A stretch of DNA of 64,000 bases from contig NZ_CP013070.1 of the NCBI RefSeq assembly GCF_000264945.2, forward strand, positions 1,674,001 to 1,738,000. The letters run 5' to 3'. This stretch comes from Sphingobium indicum B90A. GTDB lineage: Bacteria; Pseudomonadota; Alphaproteobacteria; Sphingomonadales; Sphingomonadaceae. The translations under genes were made by a program, and so were the position numbers. Under the pieces are notes generated by a model. That model was not told where the DNA came from, did no database searches, and saw only the letters and a list, made by a program, of their open reading frames with translations. The first letter of the stretch is position 1. Each line of letters opens with the position of its first letter. Positions 56,118 to 64,000 of this stretch are shown one piece after another.

Positions 56118-58667
56118 TCAGTTGCGCACGCGCAGGGTCAGGAACCATTCGCGCGGGCGGCTGAACACGCCGGAATAGATCGCCTCCGCATTGGTGTAGC
56201 CCGACACGACGGCGCGCCGGTCGGCGATGTTGGTGACCCCGGCCTGAAGCTCGTAGCGTTCGCCGGGCGCGCGCCAGGTGACGGAACCGTTGAAGAAGCT
56301 GCCTGCCGGCGTGGCCAGCAAGGGCGTATTCGCCTCGTCATTGTAGGTCTTGCTGGCATAGGTCCAGTCGACCCGCGGCGTGAAGCTGCCGATGCCGCCC
56401 GTCTCGAAGGTGTAGGCGGTGCCCGCCTGCGCCTGCCATTTGGGCGTGTTCACGAACTTCTCCTTCCCCGTCAGCGGCACGCCGGGCAGGATGCTCTGAT
56501 ATTCCGCGTCCAGATAGCCAAGGCTGGCGTCCAGCGTCCAGTTGCGCGCCGGGGCCAGGTTCAGTTCGGCCTCCACGCCCCGGATGCGCCCGTCCCCGCC
56601 ATTGGCGGTGACCGGGGACGATCCGTTCTGGAAGGTGAGCTGGATGCTGTTATATTCCGTGTTGAACGCCGCGACGTTCAGCCGGACGCGGCGGTCGAAC
56701 AGTTCGGACTTGATGCCGATTTCGGTCGTATAGGCCTTTTCGGGGCCAAATGTCGGCGCGGGCAGCTTGACCGGCACGCCGTTGACGACGGTGAAATTGG
56801 GCAGCGTCAGGCGCGTGGTCCAGCCGCCGCCCTTGTACCCCGTGGCGTAGGAAGCATAGGCCATCACCCGCCGGTTGATATGATATTCCGCGCCGATCCG
56901 GTAGGAGACGTTTTCGAACGACATGCTGTTTTCGCCCAGCGGATAGACGCGGTAGATGTCGTTTGGATCGGGCAGGACGAGCGCGGGCGGCGCCTGCGTC
57001 AGGCGCAGGCCGAAGGCGTTTTCGTCCCGCTGCGTGCCCGTGAAGCGCTTGTCGTCGCGGGTATAGCGGATGCCGAGCGTCAGCCCCAGCCTGTCGGGAA
57101 TGACATCGATATTGTTGTGCATGAAGGCGGCGTAGGATTTTGTGTCGTAACGGTCGTTCGACACGATCTGGATCATGCCGCCGATGAAGGGCACCCGGTC
57201 CGCATGACGGCCATATTCGTGGAAATAATAGCCGCCCAGCACGAATTTCCAGCGATTGTCCCAGATGTTGCCGACCAGTTGCACTTCCTGCGAAAGCTGG
57301 TTTTCCCAATCCGCGAAGGTGGGCGCCAGCGCGGAGAAGGGCGCGCCGCCGATGTCGGCGCCGAATTTGGACTTCAACCGGCGATAGGCGGTGATCGACT
57401 TGATCGTCAGCGCGTCGGTCAGGTCGTAATCGATCTGGCCGTTGATGCCGTAATTGTCGATCTTGTTGTAATTGGCGCCGCTGGCGTAGCTGAGGTCTGG
57501 GTTGATGCTGCCGTCCGCGTTGCGGATCACATAGCGGTTGTCATAGGGCAGGTTCTGCCCCGCCTGGCTTTCCAGCGAAGGCTGGATGCCGGCCGGCGAC
57601 CCGGCATTGCCGCGCGCGCCCTGGCACAGGTCGGTCACGCCAGCGGCCGGCACGCCCGCCAGCGCGGCGACCGGCGCGTAGAAGGCCGGATTGCCAGAGA
57701 TGCAGGTGTTGTAGAGCGCGACATAAGCATTCTGGTTGACCGCCAGCAGCGAGAAGGGCGTCGCCTGCTCATCCACGTTCAGATAGTCGCCGATCAGCCG
57801 CATGGTCAGCCTGTCATTGGGCGTGAACAGGAATTTCAGGCGCACGGCGGTCTGGTTCATGTTGCCCGACCGGCCCGGCCTGTCCTTCGCGGTCGTCGGG
57901 AACAGGATCGCGCCGTCCGTATTGCCGTTGGCCGGGCCGCCCGACGCGCCGCCGGTCGCCAGCAGCCAGATCGGGTTGTTGCCGGTATCGCCTTCATAGG
58001 GGATGCGCTTCTGCCAGCCGTCGCGATGCTTGGTGGAAAAGGCCAGGCCCATGTGCAGCACGCCCGGCGCCAGCGGCGCTTCCAGCGCGCCGCGCACGTC
58101 GATGCGGTCGTATCGGCCGGTCGTGACCTCGCCCTTCACCCTCCATTCGTCGCCCGGATCGGACGTGACGATGTTGAGCGCGCCGCCGATGGTGTTGCGC
58201 CCGAACAGCGTGCCCTGCGGTCCTTTGAGCACTTCGACGCGCTGAAGGTCCAGCAGGTCGACATTCGCGCCGATGTTGCGGGCGAGGTAGACATTGTCGA
58301 CATAGACGCCCACGCCCGGTTCCAGGTTGAAGCCGAAATCATTCTGGCCGATGCCGCGGATATAGGTGAAGAGGGTCGAGCTGGACCCGCCGAACGCGCC
58401 GGAGCTTTTCAGGGTGACGTTGGGCGCCTGCCCGGAAATGCTGGCGATGTCGGTCAGCCCCTTGGACTGGAGCGCTTCGGACGTGACGGCGGAAATGGCG
58501 ATCGGCACCTGCTGCGCGCTTTCGGACCGCTTCTGCGCGGTGACGACGATGTCCTGGAGGCCGACATTTTCCTGCGGCGCGGCGGCGTCCTGCGCCATCG
58601 CGACCGATGTCGAAAGGACGAGCGCCACCGCCAGCGCGGACGCGCCGTTCGAAATTCCAGACTTCAT
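56118..58667 (-). CDS. TonB-dependent receptor of the meta-cleavage operon
   Basis: An 849-residue outer-membrane transporter. Signal MKSGISNGASALAVALVLSTSVAMAQ, plug start LQDIVVTAQKRSESAQQVPIAISAVTSEAL, plug core VEVLKGPQGTLFGRNTIGGALNIVTSDPG, and a barrel that ends WFLTLRVRN. It lies directly after the catechol dioxygenase on the same strand, so it is expressed with the ring-cleavage genes and probably imports the aromatic substrate or a related compound. A terminator follows it. It is distinct from the receptor at 45712. Confidence 0.92.
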   Translation of the reverse strand: MKSGISNGASALAVALVLSTSVAMAQDAAAPQENVGLQDIVVTAQKRSESAQQVPIAISAVTSEALQSKGLTDIASISGQAPNVTLKSSGAFGGSSSTLFTYIRGIGQNDFGFNLEPGVGVYVDNVYLARNIGANVDLLDLQRVEVLKGPQGTLFGRNTIGGALNIVTSDPGDEWRVKGEVTTGRYDRIDVRGALEAPLAPGVLHMGLAFSTKHRDGWQKRIPYEGDTGNNPIWLLATGGASGGPANGNTDGAILFPTTAKDRPGRSGNMNQTAVRLKFLFTPNDRLTMRLIGDYLNVDEQATPFSLLAVNQNAYVALYNTCISGNPAFYAPVAALAGVPAAGVTDLCQGARGNAGSPAGIQPSLESQAGQNLPYDNRYVIRNADGSINPDLSYASGANYNKIDNYGINGQIDYDLTDALTIKSITAYRRLKSKFGADIGGAPFSALAPTFADWENQLSQEVQLVGNIWDNRWKFVLGGYYFHEYGRHADRVPFIGGMIQIVSNDRYDTKSYAAFMHNNIDVIPDRLGLTLGIRYTRDDKRFTGTQRDENAFGLRLTQAPPALVLPDPNDIYRVYPLGENSMSFENVSYRIGAEYHINRRVMAYASYATGYKGGGWTTRLTLPNFTVVNGVPVKLPAPTFGPEKAYTTEIGIKSELFDRRVRLNVAAFNTEYNSIQLTFQNGSSPVTANGGDGRIRGVEAELNLAPARNWTLDASLGYLDAEYQSILPGVPLTGKEKFVNTPKWQAQAGTAYTFETGGIGSFTPRVDWTYASKTYNDEANTPLLATPAGSFFNGSVTWRAPGERYELQAGVTNIADRRAVVSGYTNAEAIYSGVFSRPREWFLTLRVRN

Positions 58668-58731
58668 GATTAAACTCCCCTTGTCCCTTATATCTCGGCC
58701 GCCTTTTCGCGGCCTGTCGTGTCGACGACCG

Positions 58732-59664
58732 TCAGGTCAGAACGTTCAGAAAGCTGTCGCGCGGCATATTGTCCTGCGAGAATGTGGCCTTGCCCAACTG
58801 GCTGGTGTCCCAGGTCAGCGTCGGCGTGTCGGGATAATGGACATAGCCGCCGGTGAAGACTTCATTGCGGTTGCCCGACGGATCGAAGAAATAGATGGTC
58901 GCGCCGCGCGTCACCCCATGGCGGTTCACCGACACGTCGACCGGGATCTCATATTTGCCGATCAGGTCGCCCGCGTGGAACAGGTCGTTCACCGAATCCA
59001 GCAGGAAGGAGACATGGTGGAACCGGCTGCCCTCCGGTTGCAGGATGAAGGCGATGTCATGCGGCTTGTTGGAGCAGGACAGGAAGACGGCGAGCCGGGT
59101 CTCGTCCCCCTGCGTGACCAGTTCCTCGCTGACGGTAAAGCCGAATATGCCGGTGAAGATGTCCCTGTTCTTGACGATGTCGGGACCGCCCAGCAGCACA
59201 TGGTCCAGCCGCACGCAGCGGAAGCCGCGAATATAGCCTTCGTCGGGAATGGTGCCGGGGTTGCGGGTCGGCATGCCGTTGCCGATCTTCTCCTTGTCGG
59301 CATAGATGTGCATGACATGGCCCGACGGCAGGGTGAAGCGGATGCGCCGGCCGCTCTTGGGATAGACGCCCGCCTCCACATGTTCGACGGCAAGCCCGTA
59401 ATCGGTCAGCGCCGCGGCGAAATGGTCGATCTCCGCATCCTCATAGGTGCGGAAGGCGAAATATTCGACGCCCGGCGCATCGGCCTTTTTCAGGACCAGC
59501 GAATACCAGTCATGCTCGTCCGCGACCTTGTAATAGAGCTTGTCGGGGTCGCCCTGATAGGTTTCGATGAGGCCCATCCGCTCGCCATAGTGGCGGCGGG
59601 CTTCGTCGATGTCGAACACCCTGACGCACACCTCGCCGACCCGGAGCAATCCACGAATCGCCAT
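58732..59664 (-). CDS. dmpB: Catechol 2,3-dioxygenase
   Basis: Extradiol ring-cleavage enzyme giving 2-hydroxymuconate semialdehyde. The 310-residue type I enzyme has both vicinal-oxygen-chelate halves. Metal ligands are H155 (RLDHVLLGG), H217 (FHHVSF) and E268 (GNRNEVF), with catalytic H249 (VNRHG) and Y258. The positions are within a few residues of XylE (H153, H214, E265). The ATG is directly next to the stop of the haem-binding-type gene. The ferredoxin two genes upstream would reactivate it. Confidence 0.95.
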   Translation of the reverse strand: MAIRGLLRVGEVCVRVFDIDEARRHYGERMGLIETYQGDPDKLYYKVADEHDWYSLVLKKADAPGVEYFAFRTYEDAEIDHFAAALTDYGLAVEHVEAGVYPKSGRRIRFTLPSGHVMHIYADKEKIGNGMPTRNPGTIPDEGYIRGFRCVRLDHVLLGGPDIVKNRDIFTGIFGFTVSEELVTQGDETRLAVFLSCSNKPHDIAFILQPEGSRFHHVSFLLDSVNDLFHAGDLIGKYEIPVDVSVNRHGVTRGATIYFFDPSGNRNEVFTGGYVHYPDTPTLTWDTSQLGKATFSQDNMPRDSFLNVLT

Positions 59665-60111
59665 TCATTCTCTCCCAGAAATATCCTCGCGCAGCATGGC
59701 CGCCAGGGCGGCTGCGGCGATGTCCTCGTCTTCAACCTCGCTGCCGCCGGACACGCCGACCGCCCCGACCGGGCGGCCCTGCAATTCGGCGGGGCAGCCG
59801 CCCGGAACCTCCGTCAGGCGCGGGCGGCGCAGCAACCCGTCGCGCACCGGGCGCGGCGCCTGCTCCAGCAGCGCGCCGAAATCGCGCGTCGTCATCGCGA
59901 AGCTGGCAGCGGTATAGGCCTTGTCGATCGCCAGTTCGCCTGAACTAAGGAACGATCCCGGCATCCGCAGATAGCCCGCAAGATTGCCCGCCCCATCCAC
60001 CACCGCGACATGCACGCGAACGCCGATCGCCTCCGCGCGGGCGCGGGCGGCCGACAGCATCCGCTCCACCGCCTGCGCCGCGGGGGCGCCGATGTCCGCG
60101 ATCGCGCTCAT
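59665..60111 (-). CDS. GlcG/HbpS-type (DUF336) haem-binding family protein
   Basis: A 148-residue protein of the HbpS/GlcG family: MSAIADIGAPAAQAVERMLSAARARAEAIGVRVHVAVVDGAGNLAGYLRMPGSFLSSGELAIDKAYTAASFAM (outlined), then VPGGCPAELQGRPVGAVGVSGGSEVEDEDIAAAALAAM. Family members are found as accessory proteins in catabolic clusters and HbpS binds haem. The start overlaps the ferredoxin stop (ATGA) and the stop abuts dmpB, so it is tightly coupled to both. Its role here is unknown; a part in oxidative protection or in dioxygenase maintenance is possible. Confidence 0.8.
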   Translation of the reverse strand: MSAIADIGAPAAQAVERMLSAARARAEAIGVRVHVAVVDGAGNLAGYLRMPGSFLSSGELAIDKAYTAASFAMTTRDFGALLEQAPRPVRDGLLRRPRLTEVPGGCPAELQGRPVGAVGVSGGSEVEDEDIAAAALAAMLREDISGRE

Positions 60112-60455
60112 GCGGCGCGGCCGACCGGCGCGACGCCAAGGGACGCGCGCGGCAGCGGCACGGCGCGGATGTCGCTCGACGGATAGGCGCGGCACGCCAG
60201 GACGATGCCGTCCCGCTCGTCCGCAGCACTCACCACGGCGCGGTTCATATGCCCGGTGGAACAGCGGCCCGCCTGTATCCGGATGCGGCAGACGCCGCAG
60301 CCGCCGCCGCGGCATCCCACGGCCAGCGCCTTGCGCCCGGACTCGATCATCGCCGCCAACAGGCTCTGGTCGGCGCGGCAGGGAAAGCGCGCGCCCGCAA
60401 TCTCTATCTGAAACGACGCCGCTTGCGTCAGGCCTTCCACATCGCGATCGTCCAT
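60108..60455 (-). CDS. dmpQ: Plant-type [2Fe-2S] ferredoxin of dmpQ/xylT type
   Basis: A 115-residue ferredoxin with the Cys pattern C48-x4-C53-x2-C56-x31-C88 (in CRGGGCGVC and VLACRA). In meta-cleavage operons this protein re-reduces the inactivated iron of catechol 2,3-dioxygenase (XylT/DmpQ). The N-terminus is short and there is no reductase domain. About 124 bases separate it from the preceding tautomerase, and an ATGA overlap links it to the haem-binding-type gene. Confidence 0.88.
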   Translation of the reverse strand: MDDRDVEGLTQAASFQIEIAGARFPCRADQSLLAAMIESGRKALAVGCRGGGCGVCRIRIQAGRCSTGHMNRAVVSAADERDGIVLACRAYPSSDIRAVPLPRASLGVAPVGRAA

Positions 60456-60579
60456 CCGATCTCTCTCCTGCCGTCATTCTGTTCTTTTCACCGATCATAA
60501 TCATGGGGTGAATTACCGACAAATACCCTTTCCGCTTACCTGTGATACTCCACGCATATCACCTTGCGCCCGCCATCCG

Positions 60580-61005
60580 TCATCCGGCGCGCAGCGACGC
60601 TTCGGACGCGCGCGCCTCGCTGGCGGGAACGCCGCCGATGCTCCACAGCGCGGGCGCGACCTGCATCACCGTGCCGCGTATCAGCGACCGTTCGCAGCCC
60701 AGATGGCGCTCGACAAGGTCGGTGAATCCCGCCGCCAGGGCCTGCAACTGGCCGGCCGGGCGGCCTTCCAGCGCGATGCAGGTGAACCAGGGCGCGGCCG
60801 TCCCTCCGTCGCTGACCAGCCGGCCGCCCGTCGCCCAGCGATGCGCCGGCACGTTCGTCGCGAAGGCGCGCACCCGCTCCAGGGGCGGCGGCGAGACCGT
60901 GGGATAAAGCGCCTGCACATAGAATAGCGAGGCCGCCTCCAGCAGCGCGGCCACCGCCTCGTCCGGATATTGGTCCGCCACCAGGTGGAATTGCACGATG
61001 GGCAT
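60580..61005 (-). CDS. Tautomerase superfamily protein
   Basis: A 141-residue protein whose first residues MPIVQFHLVADQYPDEAVAALLEAASLFYVQAL give the N-terminal Pro (P1 after Met removal) and beta-alpha-beta pattern of the 4-oxalocrotonate tautomerase family, here in the long (fused) form as in cis-CaaD or MSAD. Most of the second half (ERHLGCERSLIRGTVMQVAPALWSIGGVPASEARASE) is less typical. Function within the operon is unclear: it may isomerise a substituted hydroxymuconate. Adjacent to the SDR gene (16-base gap). Confidence 0.75.
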   Translation of the reverse strand: MPIVQFHLVADQYPDEAVAALLEAASLFYVQALYPTVSPPPLERVRAFATNVPAHRWATGGRLVSDGGTAAPWFTCIALEGRPAGQLQALAAGFTDLVERHLGCERSLIRGTVMQVAPALWSIGGVPASEARASEASLRAG

Positions 61006-61021
61006 GCCGCTTCTCCTTCCT

Positions 61022-61804
61022 TCAGGGCAGGCCGCGCCTGCGGCCCGCGTCCAGCATCATCGCAGCGCCCGCCATGGCGTCCGCCTCCGCATCGAGCAGC
61101 ATCGCCACGGCCCAGGCGACCTGGCCCGGGGTGGTGAGCGCGCCAATGGCGGATTCGCCGCGCATCGCGTCCAGCTCGTCCGCGACCGAGCCGCCATTTT
61201 CAGACGCCCGCGCCGCCGCGACCTTGTGCAGCCGATCGGTATCGGCGGGGCCGGGGGCGACCAGATGGGCGGTGACCCCCTCTCCGCCATAGGCCCAGCT
61301 CATCTGCCGCACCACATTGGCGAGCGCCGCATTGGCGACCCCGGCGGTGGCGGCATAGGCCGTCGGCTCGAACCCGTAATGGCCGCCGATCGCAACCAGG
61401 CGGCTGTGGCGGTGCAGTCGGTCCTCCACCGCGCGCACCAGTCGGACGAAGCCGCCGACCTTGATGTTGCAGGCCTCCACCAGCGCGTCGGTGGGCGCGG
61501 CGCGAATGCCGCCCGCCACCGGCACGCCCGGCGCATGGACGACCATGGCGACCGGCCGGTCCAGCCGCGCCCGAAGCGCATCGACCGCATCGTCGGACGC
61601 GAAGTCGGCCACGACCGGCATCACCACGCCCGCGCCATGGCGATCGACCAGCGCCTCCAGCGGCTCGCGCGACCGCGCCACCGCGACGACATGCATCTTG
61701 CGCGCCACCAGCCCGGCGACGATCGCCCTGCCCAATGCGCCGCTCGCGCCGACGACCACGCAATGGGCGCCGAAATTCCTGCCCGGAACGGACATGTTCT
61801 TCAC
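61022..61804 (-). CDS. SDR-family protein lacking the usual catalytic Lys
   Basis: A 260-residue Rossmann-fold short-chain dehydrogenase/reductase with VVVGASGALGRAIVAGLVARKM as cofactor loop, NIKVGGFVRLVRAVEDRL (helix 4) and SWAYGGEGVTAHLVAPGPADTD. The expected active-site YxxxK reads Y150-A-A-T-A154, and the Ser partner is absent (AIGGHYGFEP), so classical catalysis looks impaired. It sits 19 bases downstream of dmpG in the operon. Substrate unknown; a non-catalytic or atypical role is possible. Confidence 0.78.
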   Translation of the reverse strand: MKNMSVPGRNFGAHCVVVGASGALGRAIVAGLVARKMHVVAVARSREPLEALVDRHGAGVVMPVVADFASDDAVDALRARLDRPVAMVVHAPGVPVAGGIRAAPTDALVEACNIKVGGFVRLVRAVEDRLHRHSRLVAIGGHYGFEPTAYAATAGVANAALANVVRQMSWAYGGEGVTAHLVAPGPADTDRLHKVAAARASENGGSVADELDAMRGESAIGALTTPGQVAWAVAMLLDAEADAMAGAAMMLDAGRRRGLP

Positions 61805-61823
61805 TCCGATCTGAAAACCGGCG

Positions 61824-62870
61824 TCAGGCCGAAATCAGCCCGCGCTCCTTCGCCATGGTGAGGGCGGTATCCTCTATCATGTCCTCCTGCCCGCCGATCA
61901 TCTTCAGGCGGCCCAGTTCGACCAGCAGGTCGCGGGCGGGCAGGCCATATTTGCGCTCGCAATCCTTGGCCGCGTAGAGGAAGGTGGAATAGACCCCGGC
62001 ATAGCCCAGCGTCAGGCTGTCCCGGTCGGCGCGCGGGGGCCTGGCCATCATCGGCAGCACCCGCTCCTCCGCGACGTCCATCAGGCGGAAGGTGTCGACG
62101 CCCGTCTCCACCCCCATCCGCTCGCACACGGCGGCGAAGACCTCCAGCGGGGTGTTGCCGGCGCCTGCGCCGAAACCGGCGGCGGACCCGTCGATCCGGC
62201 TGGCTCCCGCCGCCACGGCGGCCAGCGAATTGGCGATCCCAAGGCCCAGATTGTGATGGCCGTGGAACCCGATCTCCGTTTCCGCCTGCAACGCCCCCCT
62301 CAACGCACCGATCCGCGCCGTCACCTCTTCGGGCAGCATGTAGCCGGCGCTGTCGACGCAATAGACGGTCGTCGCGCCATAGCCTTCCATCAGCAGCGCC
62401 TGTTCGACCAGCGTTTCGACCGATGTCATGTGCGCCATCATCAGGAAGCCCACGGTGTCGAGCCCCAGCTTCCGGCCAAGGCCGATATGCTGTTCGGTCA
62501 CGTCCGCCTCCGTGCAGTGGGACGCGACATGGACGCAGCCCGCGCCGCAATCCGCCGCCATGCGCAGTTCGTCCAGCGTGCCGATGCCCGGCACATGCAG
62601 CACCGACACGGTGGCGTTCTTCATGCGGGACGCGACGGCGGTGATATAGTCGCGGTCGCTGTGCGCGCCGCGCCCATAGTTGAGCGACGAACCGCCCAAT
62701 CCATCGCCATGCGTCACCTGCAACAGGGGCACGCCCGCCTCGTCCAGCCCGGTCGAGATGGCGATCATCTGGTCCAGGCTGATCTGGTGCCGCATCGAAT
62801 GCATGCCGTCGCGCATGCACATGTCATGCAGCTTGACCTTCCGGCCCTTGATCTGCGCGGTCGTCGTCAT
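61824..62870 (-). CDS. dmpG: 4-hydroxy-2-oxovalerate aldolase
   Basis: Cleaves 4-hydroxy-2-oxovalerate to pyruvate and acetaldehyde. The 348-residue metal-dependent TIM-barrel enzyme begins [29 protein letters not shown], with the RDG motif and metal ligand region, then [31 protein letters not shown] (His pair) and [13 protein letters not shown]. The ATG overlaps the dmpF stop (ATGA), in keeping with the physical DmpFG complex that channels acetaldehyde. Confidence 0.96.
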   Translation of the reverse strand: MTTTAQIKGRKVKLHDMCMRDGMHSMRHQISLDQMIAISTGLDEAGVPLLQVTHGDGLGGSSLNYGRGAHSDRDYITAVASRMKNATVSVLHVPGIGTLDELRMAADCGAGCVHVASHCTEADVTEQHIGLGRKLGLDTVGFLMMAHMTSVETLVEQALLMEGYGATTVYCVDSAGYMLPEEVTARIGALRGALQAETEIGFHGHHNLGLGIANSLAAVAAGASRIDGSAAGFGAGAGNTPLEVFAAVCERMGVETGVDTFRLMDVAEERVLPMMARPPRADRDSLTLGYAGVYSTFLYAAKDCERKYGLPARDLLVELGRLKMIGGQEDMIEDTALTMAKERGLISA

Positions 62871-63757
62871 TGCACGCTCTCCATCATCTCCTGCGCGAAC
62901 ATCTCGCCCGTGCGCGCGGCGGCGGCGGTCATGATGTCCAGATTGCCCGCATATCGGGGCAGGAAGTCGCCCAGCCCCTCCACCTCCAGGAAGATGGAGA
63001 CCTTGCGCCCCTCGAAGGTCGGGCCGTTCTTCAGCCGATAGCCCGGCACATAGCGCTGCACCTGCGCGATCATCTCGCGCACGGATGCGCTGATCGCCTC
63101 GCGGTCCGGCTCGTCGGCGGTCTCGCAATAGACGGTGTCGCGCATCATCAGCGGCGGTTCTGCGGGATTGATGACGACGATCGCCTTGCCCTTCGCCGCG
63201 CCGCCGACCTTCTCGATCGCGGCGGAGGTGGTGCGGGTGAACTCGTCGATATTCTTGCGCGTGCCGGGGCCGATCGACCTGGACGCCACGGTCGCGATGA
63301 TCTCCGCATAGTCGACCGGCTGGACGCGGCTGACCGCGTTCACCATCGGGATCGTCGCCTGACCCGCGCAGGTCACCATGTTGACGTTGACCGCGCCGTC
63401 GCGCGCCTGTTGCGCCAGGTTGACCGCCGGCACGCAAAGCGGACCGATGGCCGCCGGCGTCAGGTCGATCATCAGCACGCCCAGCTCGTTCAGCTTGCGG
63501 CTGTTTTCGGCATGAACATAGGCCGACGTCGCGTCGAACGCGATCTTCACGCCGTCCCTGGCGACATGCGGCACCAGGCCATCGACGCCCGCGTCGGTGG
63601 TCTTCAGCCCCAGCTCCCGCGCCCGCGCCAGCCCCTCGGACGTCGGATCGACGCCCACCATCCAGACCGGCTCCAGCCTGTCGGAACGCAGCAGCTTGTA
63701 GAGCAGGTCGGTGCCGATATTGCCCGGCCCGATGATGGCGCATTTCACTTTGGTCAT
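62867..63757 (-). CDS. dmpF: Acetaldehyde dehydrogenase (acylating)
   Basis: Converts acetaldehyde and CoA to acetyl-CoA with NAD+. The 296-residue protein starts [25 protein letters not shown] (Rossmann motif) and has the catalytic Cys C130 in [20 protein letters not shown] (C132 in DmpF). It forms a complex with DmpG. Its ATG overlaps the tautomerase stop (ATGA) and its stop overlaps dmpG. Confidence 0.96.
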   Translation of the reverse strand: MTKVKCAIIGPGNIGTDLLYKLLRSDRLEPVWMVGVDPTSEGLARARELGLKTTDAGVDGLVPHVARDGVKIAFDATSAYVHAENSRKLNELGVLMIDLTPAAIGPLCVPAVNLAQQARDGAVNVNMVTCAGQATIPMVNAVSRVQPVDYAEIIATVASRSIGPGTRKNIDEFTRTTSAAIEKVGGAAKGKAIVVINPAEPPLMMRDTVYCETADEPDREAISASVREMIAQVQRYVPGYRLKNGPTFEGRKVSIFLEVEGLGDFLPRYAGNLDIMTAAAARTGEMFAQEMMESVQ

Positions 63758-63960
63758 CGACTTTGTCCCTGCTGCGCCTTTTCGCCGAACGTCACGCCGG
63801 CGACGGCATAATGGTCCAAGGGGGTTTCGTTCAGGATCACGCGCACCTGGTCGGGACGCACGTCCATGGTTTCGACCGTCGCCTGGGTAAGGGCGCGGAT
63901 GAAGGCGCGTTTCCTTTCCATCGAACGGCCTTCGCCAATGACCACGGATATAATCGGCAT
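63754..63960 (-). CDS. dmpI: 4-oxalocrotonate tautomerase
   Basis: A 68-residue 4-[58 protein letters not shown] (outlined). Pro1 after Met removal and Arg residues (R11/R39-like positions) are the catalytic elements for keto-enol conversion of 2-hydroxymuconate. It overlaps dmpF by ATGA and is itself overlapped by the upstream gene's stop (TGATG). Confidence 0.92.
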   Translation of the reverse strand: MPIISVVIGEGRSMERKRAFIRALTQATVETMDVRPDQVRVILNETPLDHYAVAGVTFGEKAQQGQSR

Positions 63961-64000
63961 CAGTCGATCCTCACATTGATGCTGCCCATCTCTTGAAAGC
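63960..64000 (-). CDS. 3' end of a hydratase/decarboxylase gene (partial)
   Basis: The last 12 codons of an upstream gene read [12 protein letters not shown] and end in a stop that overlaps the dmpI start (TGATG). The GSI-V-R ending matches the 2-oxopent-4-enoate hydratase / 4-oxalocrotonate decarboxylase family (DmpE/DmpH). Only this end is in the window, so which of the two it is cannot be decided. Confidence 0.65.
   Translation of the reverse strand, partial: FQEMGSINVRID

Noticed and set aside
55161..58673. 1170-codon open frame on the plus strand
   Set aside because: Antisense to the TonB receptor, dmpK and dmpL and crosses a terminator and the sigma-54 promoter; no recognisable domain.

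Overview
The window is GC-rich DNA from an alphaproteobacterium, most likely a sphingomonad (Sphingobium, Novosphingobium or a relative). Four things point there: several TonB-dependent receptors, a degraded-phage (gene transfer agent-like) structural cluster, a DUF1013/TrcR-type regulator, and many short palindromic intergenic repeats. No rRNA, tRNA or CRISPR array was seen.

1-20400 is mostly chromosomal housekeeping: a truncated NlpC/P60 peptidase overlapping argC, a sorbosone-type dehydrogenase, an IS5-family insertion sequence sitting inside a palindromic repeat, a DUF815 ATPase, the tRNA t6A synthase Sua5/TsaC, msrA, an acyl-CoA ligase with a candidate MerR-type operator, a DUF1013 regulator, a glycosyltransferase plus phosphoesterase pair, a quinone oxidoreductase, clpA, a glutathione transferase, a Bax-inhibitor-1 protein, thpR, a Cu/Zn superoxide dismutase and an OmpA-type porin.

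20587-36914 is a near-complete GTA-like cluster read on the minus strand. It runs terS, terL, portal, prohead protease, capsid, connectors, tail tube, tape measure, distal tail, hub, NlpC peptidase, tail fibre/baseplate. Two unrelated plus-strand genes and many repeats interrupt it. Terminator-like hairpins lie directly ahead of several of its genes, and two nearly identical 72-nt repeats bracket the capsid gene.

37072-44455 returns to ordinary genes: a TonB-like anchored protein, a YqaA-type membrane protein, lnt (with a repeat element inside its reading frame), metK, a PAS-chemotaxis signalling protein, trmB and a DUF1993 protein. A second copy of a small MITE-like element follows.

44627-64000 is an aromatic catabolic island. 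A LysR regulator diverges from a TonB receptor plus secreted sulfatase operon. Next, on the minus strand, come a DmpR/MopR-type sigma-54 activator and the six-gene phenol hydroxylase dmpKLMNOP, which has a clear sigma-54 promoter and two upstream 16-bp activator sites. Behind a strong terminator lies a meta-cleavage operon: hydratase/decarboxylase end, 4-oxalocrotonate tautomerase, acetaldehyde dehydrogenase, hydroxy-oxovalerate aldolase, an SDR lacking its catalytic lysine, a second tautomerase, ferredoxin, a haem-binding-type protein, catechol 2,3-dioxygenase and a TonB receptor. Together these could take up a phenolic compound (possibly released from a sulfate ester), hydroxylate it to a catechol and cleave it to acetyl-CoA and pyruvate.
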